NCBI GenBank assembly: GCA_963816745.1
Contig: CAWFLQ010000013.1
Coordinates: forward strand, 310,001 to 374,000
Direction: 5' to 3'
Source of the DNA: VAZQ01 sp963816745
GTDB lineage: Bacteria > Pseudomonadota > Alphaproteobacteria > Rhizobiales > Xanthobacteraceae
DNA: 64,000 nucleotides
Of this stretch, positions 1 through 10,296 are shown one piece after another. Positions within the stretch are counted from its first letter, which is position 1. Each line of letters starts with the position of its first letter. The translations under genes were made by a program, and so were the position numbers. The notes below the pieces were generated by a model that had not been told where the DNA came from, searched no databases, and saw only the letters and a program-made list of their open reading frames with translations.

Positions 1-2
1 CG

Positions 3-68
3 ATCTCGTTGCTCACCAGCGCCCTGATGAATTGGTACAACGCCCATATCCGGGTGGCGGAGCGCTGA
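3..68 (+). CDS. aapQ: Amino-acid ABC transporter permease, C-terminal end (AapQ-like)
   Basis: Only the last 21 codons of an inner-membrane permease are present; the rest lies left of the window. The tail ends NAHIRVAER, like the C-termini of AapQ/GltK-type permeases. The stop codon overlaps the ATG of the next permease by one base (TGATG), which fits one aapQ-aapM-aapP operon. The symbol rests mainly on this context. Confidence 0.6.
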   Translation: MSLLTSALMNWYNAHIRVAER

Positions 69-1209
69 TGACGACGCGGCACATCCTATATCCGCCGCGC
101 GCTGACGGAGCCGGAGCCGCCGCCGGTGGCGAGCCAGGGCGCGCTCGGGTTGATGCGTGCGCGGCTGTTCGATGGCGTGTTCAACACGGTTCTGACCATC
201 ATCAGCGCGGCCATCATCGTCGCGCTGGTGTGGCCGAGCGTAAAGTTCCTCTTCATCGACGCGGTCTGGAACGGGTCGAGCCGCGTCGATTGCCTGCCGG
301 AGACGTTAGGGCGCGAGGTCGGCGCCTGCTGGCCGTTCATCCAGGCCAAGTTCGGCCAGTTCATGTTCGGCTTCTATCCCGACGACGAGCGGTGGCGGGT
401 CAATCTGACCTATGCGTTGGGGGTGATCCTGCTCGTTCCGTTGCTCATTCCGCGCGTGCCCTACAAGGCGCTCAACGCGATCCTGTTTTTCGGGGTGTTT
501 CCCGTCGTCGGCTTCTTCCTGCTCGTCGGCGACGTGCTGGGATTGCCGCATGTGGAGACCCGGCTCTGGGGCGGCTTTCTCGTCACCCTCGTGATCTCCT
601 TCACCGGCATCGTCTTCTCGCTGCCGCTCGGCATCCTGCTGGCGCTCGGGCGGCGCTCCGAGCTGCCGCTCATCCGCACCTCGAGCATCGTCTTCATCGA
701 GTTCTGGCGCGGCGTGCCGCTGATCACGGTGCTGTTTTTCGCGACCTACATGCTGCCGTTCTTTCTGCCCGAGCCATTGGGAGATCGACGCGCTCGCCCG
801 CGTGCTGATCGGGGCGGTGCTGTTCGCCGCGGCCTATATGGCGGAGGTGGTGCGCGGCGGCTTGCAGGCGATCCCGCGCGGCCAGTTCGAGGGCGCGATG
901 GCGCTGGGGCTCGGCTATTGGCGCATGATGGGCTTCGTCATCCTGCCGCAGGCGCTGCGGCTGGTCATTCCCGGCATCGTCAATTCCTTCATCTCGCTGT
1001 TCAAGGACACGACCCTGGTGCTGATCGTCGCGATTTTCGATCTGCTGGGGCAATTGCGCGCGGCCTTCGCCGATCCCAACTGGGCGACGCCGGTGACGCT
1101 GTTCACCGGCTTTGCCTTCGCCGGCATCATCTATTTTCTCGTGAGCTTCGGCATGTCGCGCTATGCCTTGTTCGTGGAGCGGCGTTTGAACACCCAGCAG
1201 ACGCGTTGA
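68..1209 (+). CDS. aapM: Amino-acid ABC transporter permease AapM
   Basis: Inner-membrane permease of a general L-amino-acid ABC transporter. The reading frame is broken by two single-base insertions, near 85-88 and near 783-785; with them removed it gives about 379 aa, the normal AapM length. The N-terminal half (around LFDGVFNTVLT and FIDAVW) and the C-terminal half with the EAA-type loop (YMAEVVRGGLQAIPRGQFEG, about 842-900) both match the family. The ATG overlaps the aapQ stop, and aapP follows after 4 nt. The insertions look like sequence errors because both halves are well conserved. Confidence 0.85.
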
Positions 1210-1213
1210 GATC

Positions 1214-2017
1214 ATGACCGATCGCAAGCAAGGATCGGGCAAATCGAGCGGCGGCATCGTGCTCGCCATGCGCACGACCGAGCACGAGGTGGCGGTCGAT
1301 ATCATCGGGCTCAACAAGTGGTTCGGTCAGTTTCACGTCCTGCGCGACGTCGATCTCAAGGTGATGCGCGGGGAGCGCATCGTGATCTGCGGCCCCTCGG
1401 GCAGCGGCAAGTCGACGCTGCTGCGCTGCATCAACCGCATCGAAGGCTGGCAACGCGGCCGCGTCGTCGTCGATGGCATGGAGTTGACCGAGGACCTCAA
1501 GAAGATCGACGAGGTGCGTCGCGAGGTCGGCATGGTGTTCCAGCAGTTCAACCTGTTTCCGCATCTGACCGTGCTGGAGAACTGCACGCTCGCCCCGGTC
1601 TGGGTGCGCAATCTGCCGAGGAAGGAGGCCGAGGAGATCGCCCGGCACTATCTGGCGCGCGTGCGCATCCCGGAACAGGCGGCCAAATATCCGGCCCAGC
1701 TTTCCGGCGGCCAGCAGCAGCGCGTCGCGATCGCACGCGCTCTATGCATGCAGCCGAAGATCATGCTGTTCGACGAGCCCACCTCGGCGCTCGACCCGGA
1801 AATGGTCAAGGAGGTGCTCGACACCATGGTCGGCCTCGCGCTCGACGGCATGACCATGGTGGTGGTGAGCCACGAGATGGGATTTGCCCGTCAGGTCGCC
1901 AACCGGATGGTGCTGATGGATGCCGGCCAGATCATCGAGATGAACGAGCCCGCGGCCTTCTTCGATCGCCCGCAGCACGAGCGCACCAAGCTGTTCCTGA
2001 GCCAGATCCTGCACTGA
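1214..2017 (+). CDS. aapP: Amino-acid ABC transporter ATP-binding protein AapP
   Basis: Cytoplasmic ATPase of the polar/general amino-acid ABC transporter, 267 aa. Visible motifs are Walker A GPSGSGKST (residues 60-68), Q-loop near 110, signature LSGGQQQR (163-170), Walker B IMLFDE (183-188) and the H-loop histidine in VVSHEMG. The domain is complete and of family length. It lies 4 nt downstream of aapM and is the last gene of the operon; the convergent chemoreceptor gene ends 15 nt away. An internal Met at residue 19 is an alternative start closer to the usual N-terminus. Confidence 0.93.
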   Translation: MTDRKQGSGKSSGGIVLAMRTTEHEVAVDIIGLNKWFGQFHVLRDVDLKVMRGERIVICGPSGSGKSTLLRCINRIEGWQRGRVVVDGMELTEDLKKIDEVRREVGMVFQQFNLFPHLTVLENCTLAPVWVRNLPRKEAEEIARHYLARVRIPEQAAKYPAQLSGGQQQRVAIARALCMQPKIMLFDEPTSALDPEMVKEVLDTMVGLALDGMTMVVVSHEMGFARQVANRMVLMDAGQIIEMNEPAAFFDRPQHERTKLFLSQILH

Positions 2018-2032
2018 GCCGTTCGCGCGCAA

Positions 2033-3830
2033 TCAGGCCGCGCGCACCGTTGCCAGGAACTTCTCGACCGCGACCTTGATGCCGGCGCCCTCGCCGGACA
2101 GGACCTTGGCCGAGGCGAGCACGCGGCCGGAGGCCTCGCCGGTCTCGCCCGCGGCGCGATTGACGTCGCCGATGTTGTCGGCCACGCGTGCCGAGCTGCG
2201 CGCAGCATTTTCCACGTTGCGCGCGATCTCGCCGGTGGTGGCGCTCTGCTCCTCCACGGCCGTCGCGATCACCATTGCGATCTCCGAAATGCGGCCGATA
2301 GTCGTTCCGATCTCCTTGATCGCGTTGACGGACTCCTGGGTCGCCGCCTGCATCTCGGCGATCTGCGCGCCGATCTCGTCGGTCGCCTTCGCGGTCTGGG
2401 TGGCGAGTGTCTTCACTTCCGCCGCCACCACCGCGAAGCCCTTGCCGGCCTCGCCCGCGCGCGCAGCCTCGATGGTGGCATTGAGCGCCAGGAGGTTGGT
2501 CTGCTCGGCGATATCGGTGATGAGCTTCACCACGTTGCCGATGCGGGTGGCGGCCTTCGACAGCTCGCCGATGCGGCTGTCGGTCTGGTCGGCCTGGCGG
2601 ACCGCATCGGTGGCGATGCGGCTCAACTCCTGCACGTGCCGGCTGATCTCGGATACCGAGCTCGTCAGCTCGTGCGTCGCGTGGGCAACCGATTGCACGT
2701 TGACCGACGCTTCCTGCGAGGCGCCCGCGACGACGTCCGACAGCTGTCGCGTGGTGTCGGCGTTGCTGGTGAGCGTGCTCGCGGCAGCCTCGAGCTCGCT
2801 CGACAACCGCGAAACCGAAGTGACGATGTTGCCGACGGCGGCCTCGAATCCGTCCGCCAGCCGGTGCATCTCGTTTCTGCGCTCGGCGGCCGCCGCTCGC
2901 TTCTCTGCGGCGTCCTGATCGGCCTCGTGGCGCGCGCGCTCGATCGCCTTGACCTTGAACTGCTCGACCGCATGCGCCATCGCGCCGATCTCGTCATTGC
3001 GGTCGAGCCCGGGCAGGACCACGTTGAAGTCGCCGGCGGCGAGCTTCTGCATGTCGCGAACCATGACGCGAAGAGGGGAGGTGACGCCGTAGGTCATGAA
3101 CAGGGTCAAGCCGATCAGGAGAAGGCCGATCATGCCCGCTCCGGCGACCATCCACCGCGTCAGCGCCGCGCCATAGGCGAGCTGATCGCCGATGGCGGAA
3201 TCGACCTCGATCACGCCCCGCACGTCGTTGAGCCTCCAATCGGTCTTCGGCGATTGCGGATCGGAGTTGTGGCAGTTGATGCAGGATTGGCTGGACATCT
3301 TGTCCGCGACGGCCACGCGCACGACCTGTCTGCCGTTCAACAATCTCCGTTCGCGAGAACGTTTCGTCGGGGTGCGCGTTGAGGAAGATCCACGCCTCGG
3401 TCTGGAACGCATCGAGCTTGCGGTCCTTGCGGTCCGGAAAGGGATATTGGCTGTAGAGGCCGATCGTCGAATTGTTGTTCTTGAGCACGCCACTCAGGTC
3501 GTGAAGGAACGTCGCGGGCAGCGGAATCGCCGCCTCGTTGCCCTTGTGGTCATGGGTGGCCTTGAACGTTCCGCCCTTGATGACCTTGTTGACGACATTG
3601 TCCGAATAGTACGCGCGAATGATCTTGAATTCGGCGGCGGCTTGCTGGTTGGCGAGAACGGCATCGTTCACCGCCACGCTGGCCACGATGCGCGGCACCA
3701 TCGCCCAGATCAATGCTATCGCCACCAGGATCGTGAGCGGAACGGGAAGAACGAGTCGCCAGGCAAAGCTGCCGCGACCTTGCGTCGGGCCGCTCTGGAC
3801 TGGCTGAAACAGAACCGCCGAATGGCTCAT
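2033..3830 (-). CDS. Methyl-accepting chemotaxis protein with a CxxCH heme-type sensor domain
   Basis: Transmembrane chemoreceptor of about 598 aa once one inserted base near 3353 is removed. Order: TM1 (about 26-46), periplasmic domain of about 180 aa ending in CINCH (C183, C186, H187), TM2 (about 226-247), HAMP, then a complete MCP signalling domain with the conserved hairpin EQTNLLALNATIEAARAGE. The periplasmic part resembles the Tll0287-like/DUF3365 domain, which binds c-type heme, so redox or gas sensing is likely. This is inference from the motif and layout. The gene is monocistronic and convergent with aapP; the ligand is unknown. Confidence 0.85.
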
Positions 3831-4040
3831 GGTGGCTGGCCGAACGTCTTCTGGACCGACGCTGGACCATCGACGATTTATGTAAAGGAAGCGTTGACCA
3901 TGCGCCTGCGGCCTTCAGGCCTAGGTATTTGTGTGCGATATGGGGGCGGTCGCACGATGCGTTGATGTTCTACAGAGTTTTTCTGGAAAAACAGAAGCTG
4001 GCGCTTCGTCCTCGCATGGCCGCAACTAGCTCGACGTGCT
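3831..4040. other. Intergenic region upstream of the chemoreceptor
   Basis: About 210 nt between the chemoreceptor start and the end of the persulfide dioxygenase gene, both on the minus strand. It probably holds the chemoreceptor promoter. No gene or strong repeat is visible. Confidence 0.4.
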
Positions 4041-5079
4041 TCAGCGTACGAGCGACCCGCCCGCCTTCTTCCAGGCGTCGATGCCGCCCTGAATGTGACA
4101 GGCGGACGCGAGGCCCGCGTCCTGCGCCGCCTGCACGGCCATGGCCGAGCGCTCGCCGAAGGCGCAGTAGAAAACGATGCGCTTGCCGGTGGCGCGGGCG
4201 AGCTCGTGCAGCATGCCGCCGGGGCGGACATTGGCCGCGAGGTCGGGGTAGGGGGCGTGCAGCGATCCTGGGATGACGCCGTGCTTCTCGCGCTCGGTCC
4301 GTTCCCGCAGGTCGACCAGCGTCACGTCCGGCTCGCCGGCGAGCGTCATCGCCTCGGTCGCGCTCACCGCCCAGCCGCGTCGCGCGATCTCCTCCTGGGC
4401 GAGGCCCGACGCGCATGTTGGCCGGCACCGCCACGTCCATCATCTTCGGATTGGGCAGATTGAGGCTGTTCATCAGGTCGGCATATTCGTCGACCGACTT
4501 CACCTGCAGGCGCGGATTGAATGCCTTCTCTTCGCCGATGGTCGAGACCGTCTCGCCCTTGTAGTCGTGGGCGGGGAAGACCATGGTCTCGTCGGGCAGG
4601 CGCAGCAGCTTGTTGAAGATCGAATCGTATTGCGCGCGCGGATCGCCGTTCTGGAAATCGGTGCGGCCGGTGCCGCGGATCAGCAGCGTGTCGCCGGTGA
4701 AGACGCGGTCGCGCATCAGGAAGCTGTAGGAGTCGTCGGTGTGGCCCGGCGTGTAGAGCACGTCGAGCGCGATGCCCTCGATGGTGAGCTTGTCGCCCTC
4801 CGACAGCCGCATCGACACCACGTCGACCTTGCTGTTCTCGCCCATCACCGTGATGCACTGGGTGCGGTCGCGCAGCGCGCCGAGCCCGGTGATGTGGTCG
4901 GCATGCAGGTGGGTGTCGACGGCCTTGACCAGCTTGAGGTCGAGCTCGTTGACGAGCTGGATGTAGCGGTCGACCTTCTCCAGCACGGGATCGATGATCA
5001 GCGCCTCGCCGCCGCGCCGGCTGGCGAGCAGGTAGGTGTAGGTGCCGGACACGCTGTCGAAGAGCTGGCGGAAGATCAT
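4041..5079 (-). CDS. Persulfide dioxygenase-rhodanese fusion (ETHE1-like MBL fold plus sulfurtransferase)
   Basis: Predicted cytoplasmic enzyme oxidising glutathione or protein persulfide to sulfite, with a fused sulfurtransferase, like CstB-type fusions. The metallo-beta-lactamase domain (1-230) has the THLHADH motif (H57, H59, D61, H62), H113 in TPGHTD and D130 in the FTGDTLLIRGTGRTDFQ segment typical of ETHE1. The rhodanese domain (about 240-345) carries the active-site loop CAFGERS with C305. One inserted base at about 4405-4407 splits the two domains; without it the protein is 345 aa. The upstream sulfurtransferase and cysteine synthase on the same strand support a sulfur role. Confidence 0.85.
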
Positions 5080-5187
5080 CACCGGGCCTCGCCGATCGAG
5101 GGAACGCCGAATCCCCTTCGGCCTGTCGGACAATATAATTCTTCTCCGCCGCTGCCAAAAGGGGGAACGGCCGTCCATAGCGGCCAA

Positions 5188-5355
5188 CTATTCCAGGTAG
5201 ATCATTTTGCTGATCATTCCGCCATCGACAACGAAATTGGCGCCGGTGATGAAGCCCGCGCGCTTGCCGTCGCCGAGCAGATGCTGCGCGATCGCCCGGC
5301 CGATGCCGCGCGCCGCACCGGTGACGATTGCGACCGGGGCCTTGCTGCGCGCCAT
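5188..5355 (-). pseudogene. Short-chain dehydrogenase remnant with a large in-frame internal deletion
   Basis: A 55-codon open frame begins like an SDR, with the NAD-binding TGAARGIGRAIA segment (about residues 12-23), and jumps directly to an SDR C-terminus (about 34-55, TGANFVVDGGM). The roughly 200 residues between, including the catalytic Tyr-x3-Lys, are absent, yet the frame is kept. Its ATG overlaps the TAA of the sulfurtransferase (TAATG), so it was probably translated in this operon. It cannot be a working dehydrogenase. A collapsed assembly is a possible alternative. Confidence 0.7.
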
Positions 5356-6233
5356 TACTCAGGCTTTCGGTGATCAGGTTTCGGCTCGATCGGGAGATCG
5401 CCGCGCGCTCCCCATTCCGTCCAGGAACCGTCGTAGAGCGCTTTGGGTTCCTTGCCGATGGCATCGAGCGCGAACCATAGGGTGGCGGCGGTCACGCCGG
5501 ATCCGCAACTGGTGATGATCGGTTGTCGAAGATCGACCCCGCCGGCGGCGAAGCGCTGCGCGATCTGCTCGGGCGACACGAGCCGACCGTTCTCGATCAG
5601 TCCCGTCACCGGCACATTGAGCGCACCCGGCATGTGGCCGGAGCGCACGCCGGGGCGTGGCTCCGGCGGCTTGCCCGCGAAAGCGCTCGGCTGGCCGCGC
5701 GTCGACCACCTGAGCGGATTTCTGCGAAATCGCGCCCTGCACGTCGGACACGCCCGCGACCACCGCCGAGTTCAGCGACGGCTTCGAACTTGCGCGGCGC
5801 GCGCGTGACCTCGCCGGCCTCGAGCTGGCCGGCCCTCGGCTTTCCACTTCGGCAGGCCGCCGTCGAGAATGAACACGTTCTTGGCGCCGAACGTGCGGAA
5901 CGTCCACCACACCCGTGGTGCGCCGCCCAGCCCGGCGCCGTCATAGACCACGATCGTGTCGTTCGTCGCCGATGCCGAGCTTGCCGACGTCGCTGCGCGA
6001 ACTGCGCGGCGCTCGGCAGCATGTGCGGCAGGTTGGTGGAGTGGTCGGCGATGGCGTCGATGTCGAAGAACACCGCGCCCGGGAATGTGATCGGCGAGAT
6101 ACTCGGCCTTGGCGTCGCGCTTCAGCGCGGGCAGATAGAACGAGCCGTCGACCGCGACGATATCGGGTGCGCCGAGGCGTTGGGCGAGCCAGTCGGTGCT
6201 TACCAGCCAGCGGGAGGAGGGGTCAGTCGCCAT
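5355..6233 (-). CDS. sseA: 3-mercaptopyruvate sulfurtransferase (two-domain rhodanese)
   Basis: Transfers sulfur from 3-mercaptopyruvate to thiol or cyanide acceptors. The N-terminal (WLAQRLGAPDIVAVDGSFYL) and C-terminal rhodanese domains are recognisable. The active-site loop is CGSGVTA, the form typical of mercaptopyruvate sulfurtransferases rather than thiosulfate rhodaneses. The gene needs about six single-base insertions removed (near 6090, 5990, 5965, 5830, 5785 and 5685); the net shift is then zero and about 290 aa result, the family length. The start codon at 6233 gives the normal N-terminus. It lies 31 nt downstream of the AlaX-like gene. Confidence 0.8.
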
Positions 6234-6264
6234 GTCCGGATTCCCACGTATGTTAGACGGATGG

Positions 6265-6986
6265 TTACGCAAACGCGATCCGCACGCGGCGGTTCTGCTT
6301 GCCCTTCTTTTCGATCTGCGTCACCCGCACCTCGCCGATCTCGTTGGTCGCACGCACGTGGGTGCCGCCGCAGGGCTGCAGGTCGTAGCCGACGATCTCG
6401 ATCAGCCGCACGCGGCCGGTGCCCATCGGCGGCTTCACCGACATGGTCTTGACCAGGCCGGGCCTGGCCTCGAGCTCGGCATCCGTGATCCAGCTCGAGT
6501 CGCACCTCGGCGCCGGCCGCGATCATCTTGGCGAGCTTCTGCGTGATCTCGTCCTTGTCGAGGCCGGCTTCGGGAATGTCGAAGTCGAGCCGTCCATCCA
6601 CGTCGCCGATCGCGCCGCCAGTCACCGGATAGGGCAGCACCGCCGAGAGCAGGTGCAGCGCGGTGTGCATGCGCATGCGGGCATAGCGCAGGTCCCAGTC
6701 GATGACGGCGTGCACCGGCTCGCCGACCTTGAGGCTGAGCCCCGTGGCGGCCGCCGGCAGATGCGCGATCTCGGTCTTGCCGGCGATCGGTAAAGCTCGC
6801 GTTCTCGATGAGGATCGCGTCGCCGGTCGCGGTCGTCAGCACGCCGCGGTCGGCCGGCTGGCCGCCCGACGCCGCGTAGAACACGGTGCGGTCGAGCACG
6901 ATGCCGCCGGCGTCGGTCAGGCCCAGCACCGTGGCGCTGCATTCCTTGAGGTAGCTGTCTTCGCGAAACAGGCAATCGGTCAGCAT
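6265..6986 (-). CDS. AlaX-like alanyl-tRNA editing protein
   Basis: Free-standing editing domain related to the C-terminal half of alanyl-tRNA synthetase, which hydrolyses mischarged Ser- or Gly-tRNA(Ala). The zinc-binding HTALHLL (HxxxH) and CGGTH motifs are present, plus FYAASGGQPADRG near the N-terminus. Two inserted bases (near 6790 and near 6495) break the frame; about 239 aa result after removal, fitting AlaX-M. It starts 28 nt after the cysteine synthase gene, so the two are probably cotranscribed. Substrate choice cannot be read from the sequence. Confidence 0.82.
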
Positions 6987-7014
6987 GGTCAAATCACAAA
7001 TGGTTCGAAATCGA

Positions 7015-8056
7015 TCATGTCTTTGCGTATGGCACCTGCACGCTCGTCCGTCGCTCGAGCCAATCCGGCACCGGCAAGCGCTTGGCGCGCAAGAACTCCG
7101 GATTGAACAGCTTCGACTGATAGCGGGTGCCGATAGTCGGCGAGGATCGTGACGATGGTGTGGCCGGGTCCCATGTCGCGGGCGAGCCGGATCGCGCCCG
7201 CGACGTTGATTCCGGTCGAGCCGCCCATGCACAGCCCCTCGTGCTCGAGCAGATCGAAGATGACCGGCACGGCTTCTTCGTCGGGGATCAGGTACGGCTT
7301 GTCGACCTTGATGTCCTCGATGATGCGGGTGACACGACCGAGCCCAATGCCTTCCGTGATCGAGCCGCCCTCCGACGCCTTGGCCTCGCCATGCGCGAAC
7401 AGATTGTACATGGCCGCGCCCTTCGGATCGGCGACGCCGATGACGATGTCCTTCTTCTTCTCGCGCAGATAGGTGGCGACGCCCGCGATGGTGCCGCCGG
7501 TGCCGATGGCGCAGATGAAGCCGTCCACCTTGCCGCCGGTCTGCTGCCAGATTTCCGGACCGGTCGAGACGTAGTGCGCCTTGCGATTGTCCAGGTTGTT
7601 CCACTGATCCGCGAACAGGACGCCGTTGGGCTCGTTCTTGCGCAGCTCGTCCGCCAGGCGCCGGCCGATGTGCTGATAGTTGTTGGGATTGCCGTAGGGG
7701 ACCGCCGGCACTTCCACCAGCTCGGCGCCGCACAGACGCAGCATGTCCTTCTTTTCCTGGCTCTGGGTCTCCGGAATGACGATCAGCGTGCGATAGCCGC
7801 GGGCATTGGCGACGAGCGCGAGCCCGATGCCGGTGTTGCCCGCGGTGCTCTCGACCACCAGCCCGCCGGGCTTGATCTCGCCGCGCTTTTCGGCCTCCAG
7901 GATCATCTGGCGCGCGGCGCGGTCCTTCACCGACTGGCCCGGATTCATGAACTCGGCCTTGCCCAGGATGGTGCAGCCGGTCGCCTCGGAGGCGCGCTTG
8001 AGCGCGATCAGCGGCGTGTTGCCGATGGCTCCGACGATTCCGTCGCTGATCTGCAT
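7015..8056 (-). CDS. cysK: Cysteine synthase (O-acetylserine sulfhydrylase family)
   Basis: PLP enzyme making cysteine from O-acetylserine and sulfide. Visible are the PLP lysine in SVKDRAARQM (K44), the substrate loop STAGNTGIG (about 70-78) and the phosphate loop GTGGT. An extra base near 7130 shifts the tail; without it the protein ends ...VQVPYAKT, 346 aa. That is longer than E. coli CysK, as in many rhizobial homologues. It leads a minus-strand set of alaX, sseA, an SDR remnant and a persulfide dioxygenase. It could instead be a cystathionine beta-synthase-like lyase, so the symbol is tentative. Confidence 0.8.
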
Positions 8057-8385
8057 TAGGGGTCGATCCGAATGTCCGGGAGGCGGCCGAACCTAGATGA
8101 CGAATTTTCGTCCTACAAGCTGGCCTTTGGTGTTGGGCAGGCTATTTCGGCAGGTCGGCCGCCGTTGGGCACCGGCCGGCGGGCAGGGCCGTAGACCTGG
8201 TTGACGAGCCGCCGGATGTGTCGTCGGCGACCCTCACGTTTATTCGAATTGGCTTCAAAGACGTCGAAGATGCGAAAGGTCGTCGAAACCATGACCGGGG
8301 GAGGTCTACCGCACCGCACAAGCATTCATGCTATTTTTTGCCGCCGAGAAGGTAAGCGGTGATGGGTTGGGAAATCCGGTAGCCT
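8057..8385. other. Intergenic region between divergent genes
   Basis: About 330 nt between cysK (minus) and the diguanylate cyclase (plus), so it should hold both promoters. No convincing gene, hairpin or repeat was found. Confidence 0.4.
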
Positions 8386-9621
8386 GTGGACCGCAGTGGC
8401 GCGATGAATCTCGACGTCAGTACGCTTTTTCTTGTCACCATTTACGTCGAGGCGATTCTCGGACTGCTGCTGCTGTTCGCGTGGATCCAGAACCCCCAGG
8501 TCCGCGCCGTGGCCTGGTGGGGATTTGCGCACCTCCTGAGCGCGACCTCGGTCGTGCTCTTCGGCATGTACGGCTCCGTGAGCGGGGCGATTTCGATCGA
8601 TCTCGCCAACGCACTCCTGTTCCTGAGCTTCGCCGTTACTTGGACTGGCGCGCGCGTATTCGACGGGCGTCCGGTTCTGCCGATGTATCTCGTCGCCGGT
8701 CCGGTGGCGTGGATCGTCATCGCCCATCTCCCGAGCTTGAGCGGCGCGCTCGAGCTGCGCTTCCTGCTCGCCGCCGGCATCATCACGACCTATACCTGGC
8801 TCACGGCCTACGAGTTCTGGCGCGGGCGGAGCGAGCGGCTGGTCTCGCGCTGGCCCGCGATCTTCATACTGTTCGCGCACGGCGCGCTGTTCCTCTTGCG
8901 CACCCCGCTTTCGTTCATGCTGACGTTGTCGCCGACGCACCAGATGTTCGAGAGCGTATGGCTCACGGCGCTCAGCCTCGAGGCGTTGCTGTTCAACATC
9001 TCGATCGCATTCATCCTGCTCGCAATGGCCAAGGAGCGGACCGAGTACCGCCACAAGACCGCCGCGATGGTCGATCCGCTCACCGGAATCGCCAATCGCC
9101 GCGCCTTCCTGCAGGAATGCAACGAGTTGATGAAGCGCCACGCTTCCAGCCCACGCCCCGCCGCGGTGCTGCTGATCGACCTCGATCATTTCAAGTCGAT
9201 CAACGATCGCTTCGGCCATGCGATCGGCGACCGGGCGCTGCAGCTGTTCGCCGACACGGCGAAGGCTCATCTGCGCGCGTCGGATCTCATTGGGCGCCTC
9301 GGCGGCGAGGAATTCGCCGCCGTCCTCTATGACGCCGGTCGAGAAAAGGCGTTGGCGCAGGCCGAGCGAATCCGCTCGGCCTTCGCTGAAGCGGCCATGG
9401 ACGTCGATGGACGTTCGGTCGGTGCGACGGTCAGCATCGGCATGGCGATCAACGGAGAGCAGCCGCTCGACATTGCGGAGCTCCTGGGCCAGGCGGATCG
9501 CGCACTCTATTTCGCCAAGGCACGCGGGCGCAATCGCGTCGAGGTCGCCGCTCTCGATCTCGTGCTCCAGCACAACGCCGCGCCGCGCCTCGACGCGGGC
9601 GTGACCAAGAGCGCCGCCTGA
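8386..9621 (+). CDS. Membrane-anchored diguanylate cyclase (GGDEF family)
   Basis: Synthesises cyclic di-GMP. The N-terminal 215 residues hold about six or seven hydrophobic segments. The catalytic domain follows from about 228 (DPLTGIANRRAF), with signature GGEEF at 306-310 and the inhibitory I-site RASD at 297-300, five residues before it, so product inhibition is expected. Total 411 aa; a Met at residue 7 is an alternative start. The gene stands alone between divergent and convergent neighbours. No EAL or other sensory domain is visible, so the input is unknown. Confidence 0.9.
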   Translation: MDRSGAMNLDVSTLFLVTIYVEAILGLLLLFAWIQNPQVRAVAWWGFAHLLSATSVVLFGMYGSVSGAISIDLANALLFLSFAVTWTGARVFDGRPVLPMYLVAGPVAWIVIAHLPSLSGALELRFLLAAGIITTYTWLTAYEFWRGRSERLVSRWPAIFILFAHGALFLLRTPLSFMLTLSPTHQMFESVWLTALSLEALLFNISIAFILLAMAKERTEYRHKTAAMVDPLTGIANRRAFLQECNELMKRHASSPRPAAVLLIDLDHFKSINDRFGHAIGDRALQLFADTAKAHLRASDLIGRLGGEEFAAVLYDAGREKALAQAERIRSAFAEAAMDVDGRSVGATVSIGMAINGEQPLDIAELLGQADRALYFAKARGRNRVEVAALDLVLQHNAAPRLDAGVTKSAA

Positions 9622-9646
9622 GCCCCGACGCGAGGCCGGGCCGCGG

Positions 9647-10120
9647 TTATTTGGCTTCTTCGACCGGCGTATTGGTGCCGGGGCCTTCGCCGACGATGAG
9701 CACCCAGGCTTCCTCGTCCTTGGCGCCGTCCCAATGCACCTGCTTGCCGAAATGCGTGACGAAGCTGCCGGCCGGCATCGGCACCATACCGTCCTTGTCG
9801 ACCTTGTTGCCGGTCGCGACCCACCAGGTGCCCTTGACCACGGTGATGAATCGGTCGTTGGGATGGAAGTGGGGCTTGCTGAAGCTTCCAGGCTTGAACC
9901 GGTTGAGCACGACGTAGAGTCCGGTCTTGGTAGGATCGCCTTGCAGGATAGCCTGGTTCACGGGGGCGGCGCCGGTCGGATCGCGCCACTTCAATTGATC
10001 CGGCAGCTTATAGATGAGCGCCGCGGGATTGAGCTCGGCCGCTTGGCCGGCCGTGGCCAAGCCGAGGACCAGCACCGGCGCGGCGAGCATAGAACGCCAA
10101 GAACCAACGTGAGTGGTCAT
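9647..10120 (-). CDS. Exported cupin-domain protein
   Basis: A 157-aa protein with a signal peptide (about residues 1-27, ending GQAAE) and a single cupin domain with PHFHPNDRF and a later HFGKQVHWDG segment, which supply the metal-binding histidines. A good ribosome site (GGGAGG) precedes the ATG at 10120. Small periplasmic cupins of this kind are often called cupin or DUF4437-like proteins; no reaction can be assigned. It is divergent from the amidohydrolase gene and shares its promoter region. Confidence 0.75.
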   Translation of the reverse strand: MTTHVGSWRSMLAAPVLVLGLATAGQAAELNPAALIYKLPDQLKWRDPTGAAPVNQAILQGDPTKTGLYVVLNRFKPGSFSKPHFHPNDRFITVVKGTWWVATGNKVDKDGMVPMPAGSFVTHFGKQVHWDGAKDEEAWVLIVGEGPGTNTPVEEAK

Positions 10121-10296
10121 TTTTTCCTCCCGTTCCGCAACCTCCCAGAGCGACGAAGCATAGTCCGCCACGCTCGGCCGGCAAAGGGCAAGTCGGCGGG
10201 ACGTTGCCCAACGACAAACGGCTTTCAATTTGGTCACGCGTATTGAACAATTGCCCGCAGCGCGAACTGCGCGAGCTTCGAGGGAGGATTTGGACC

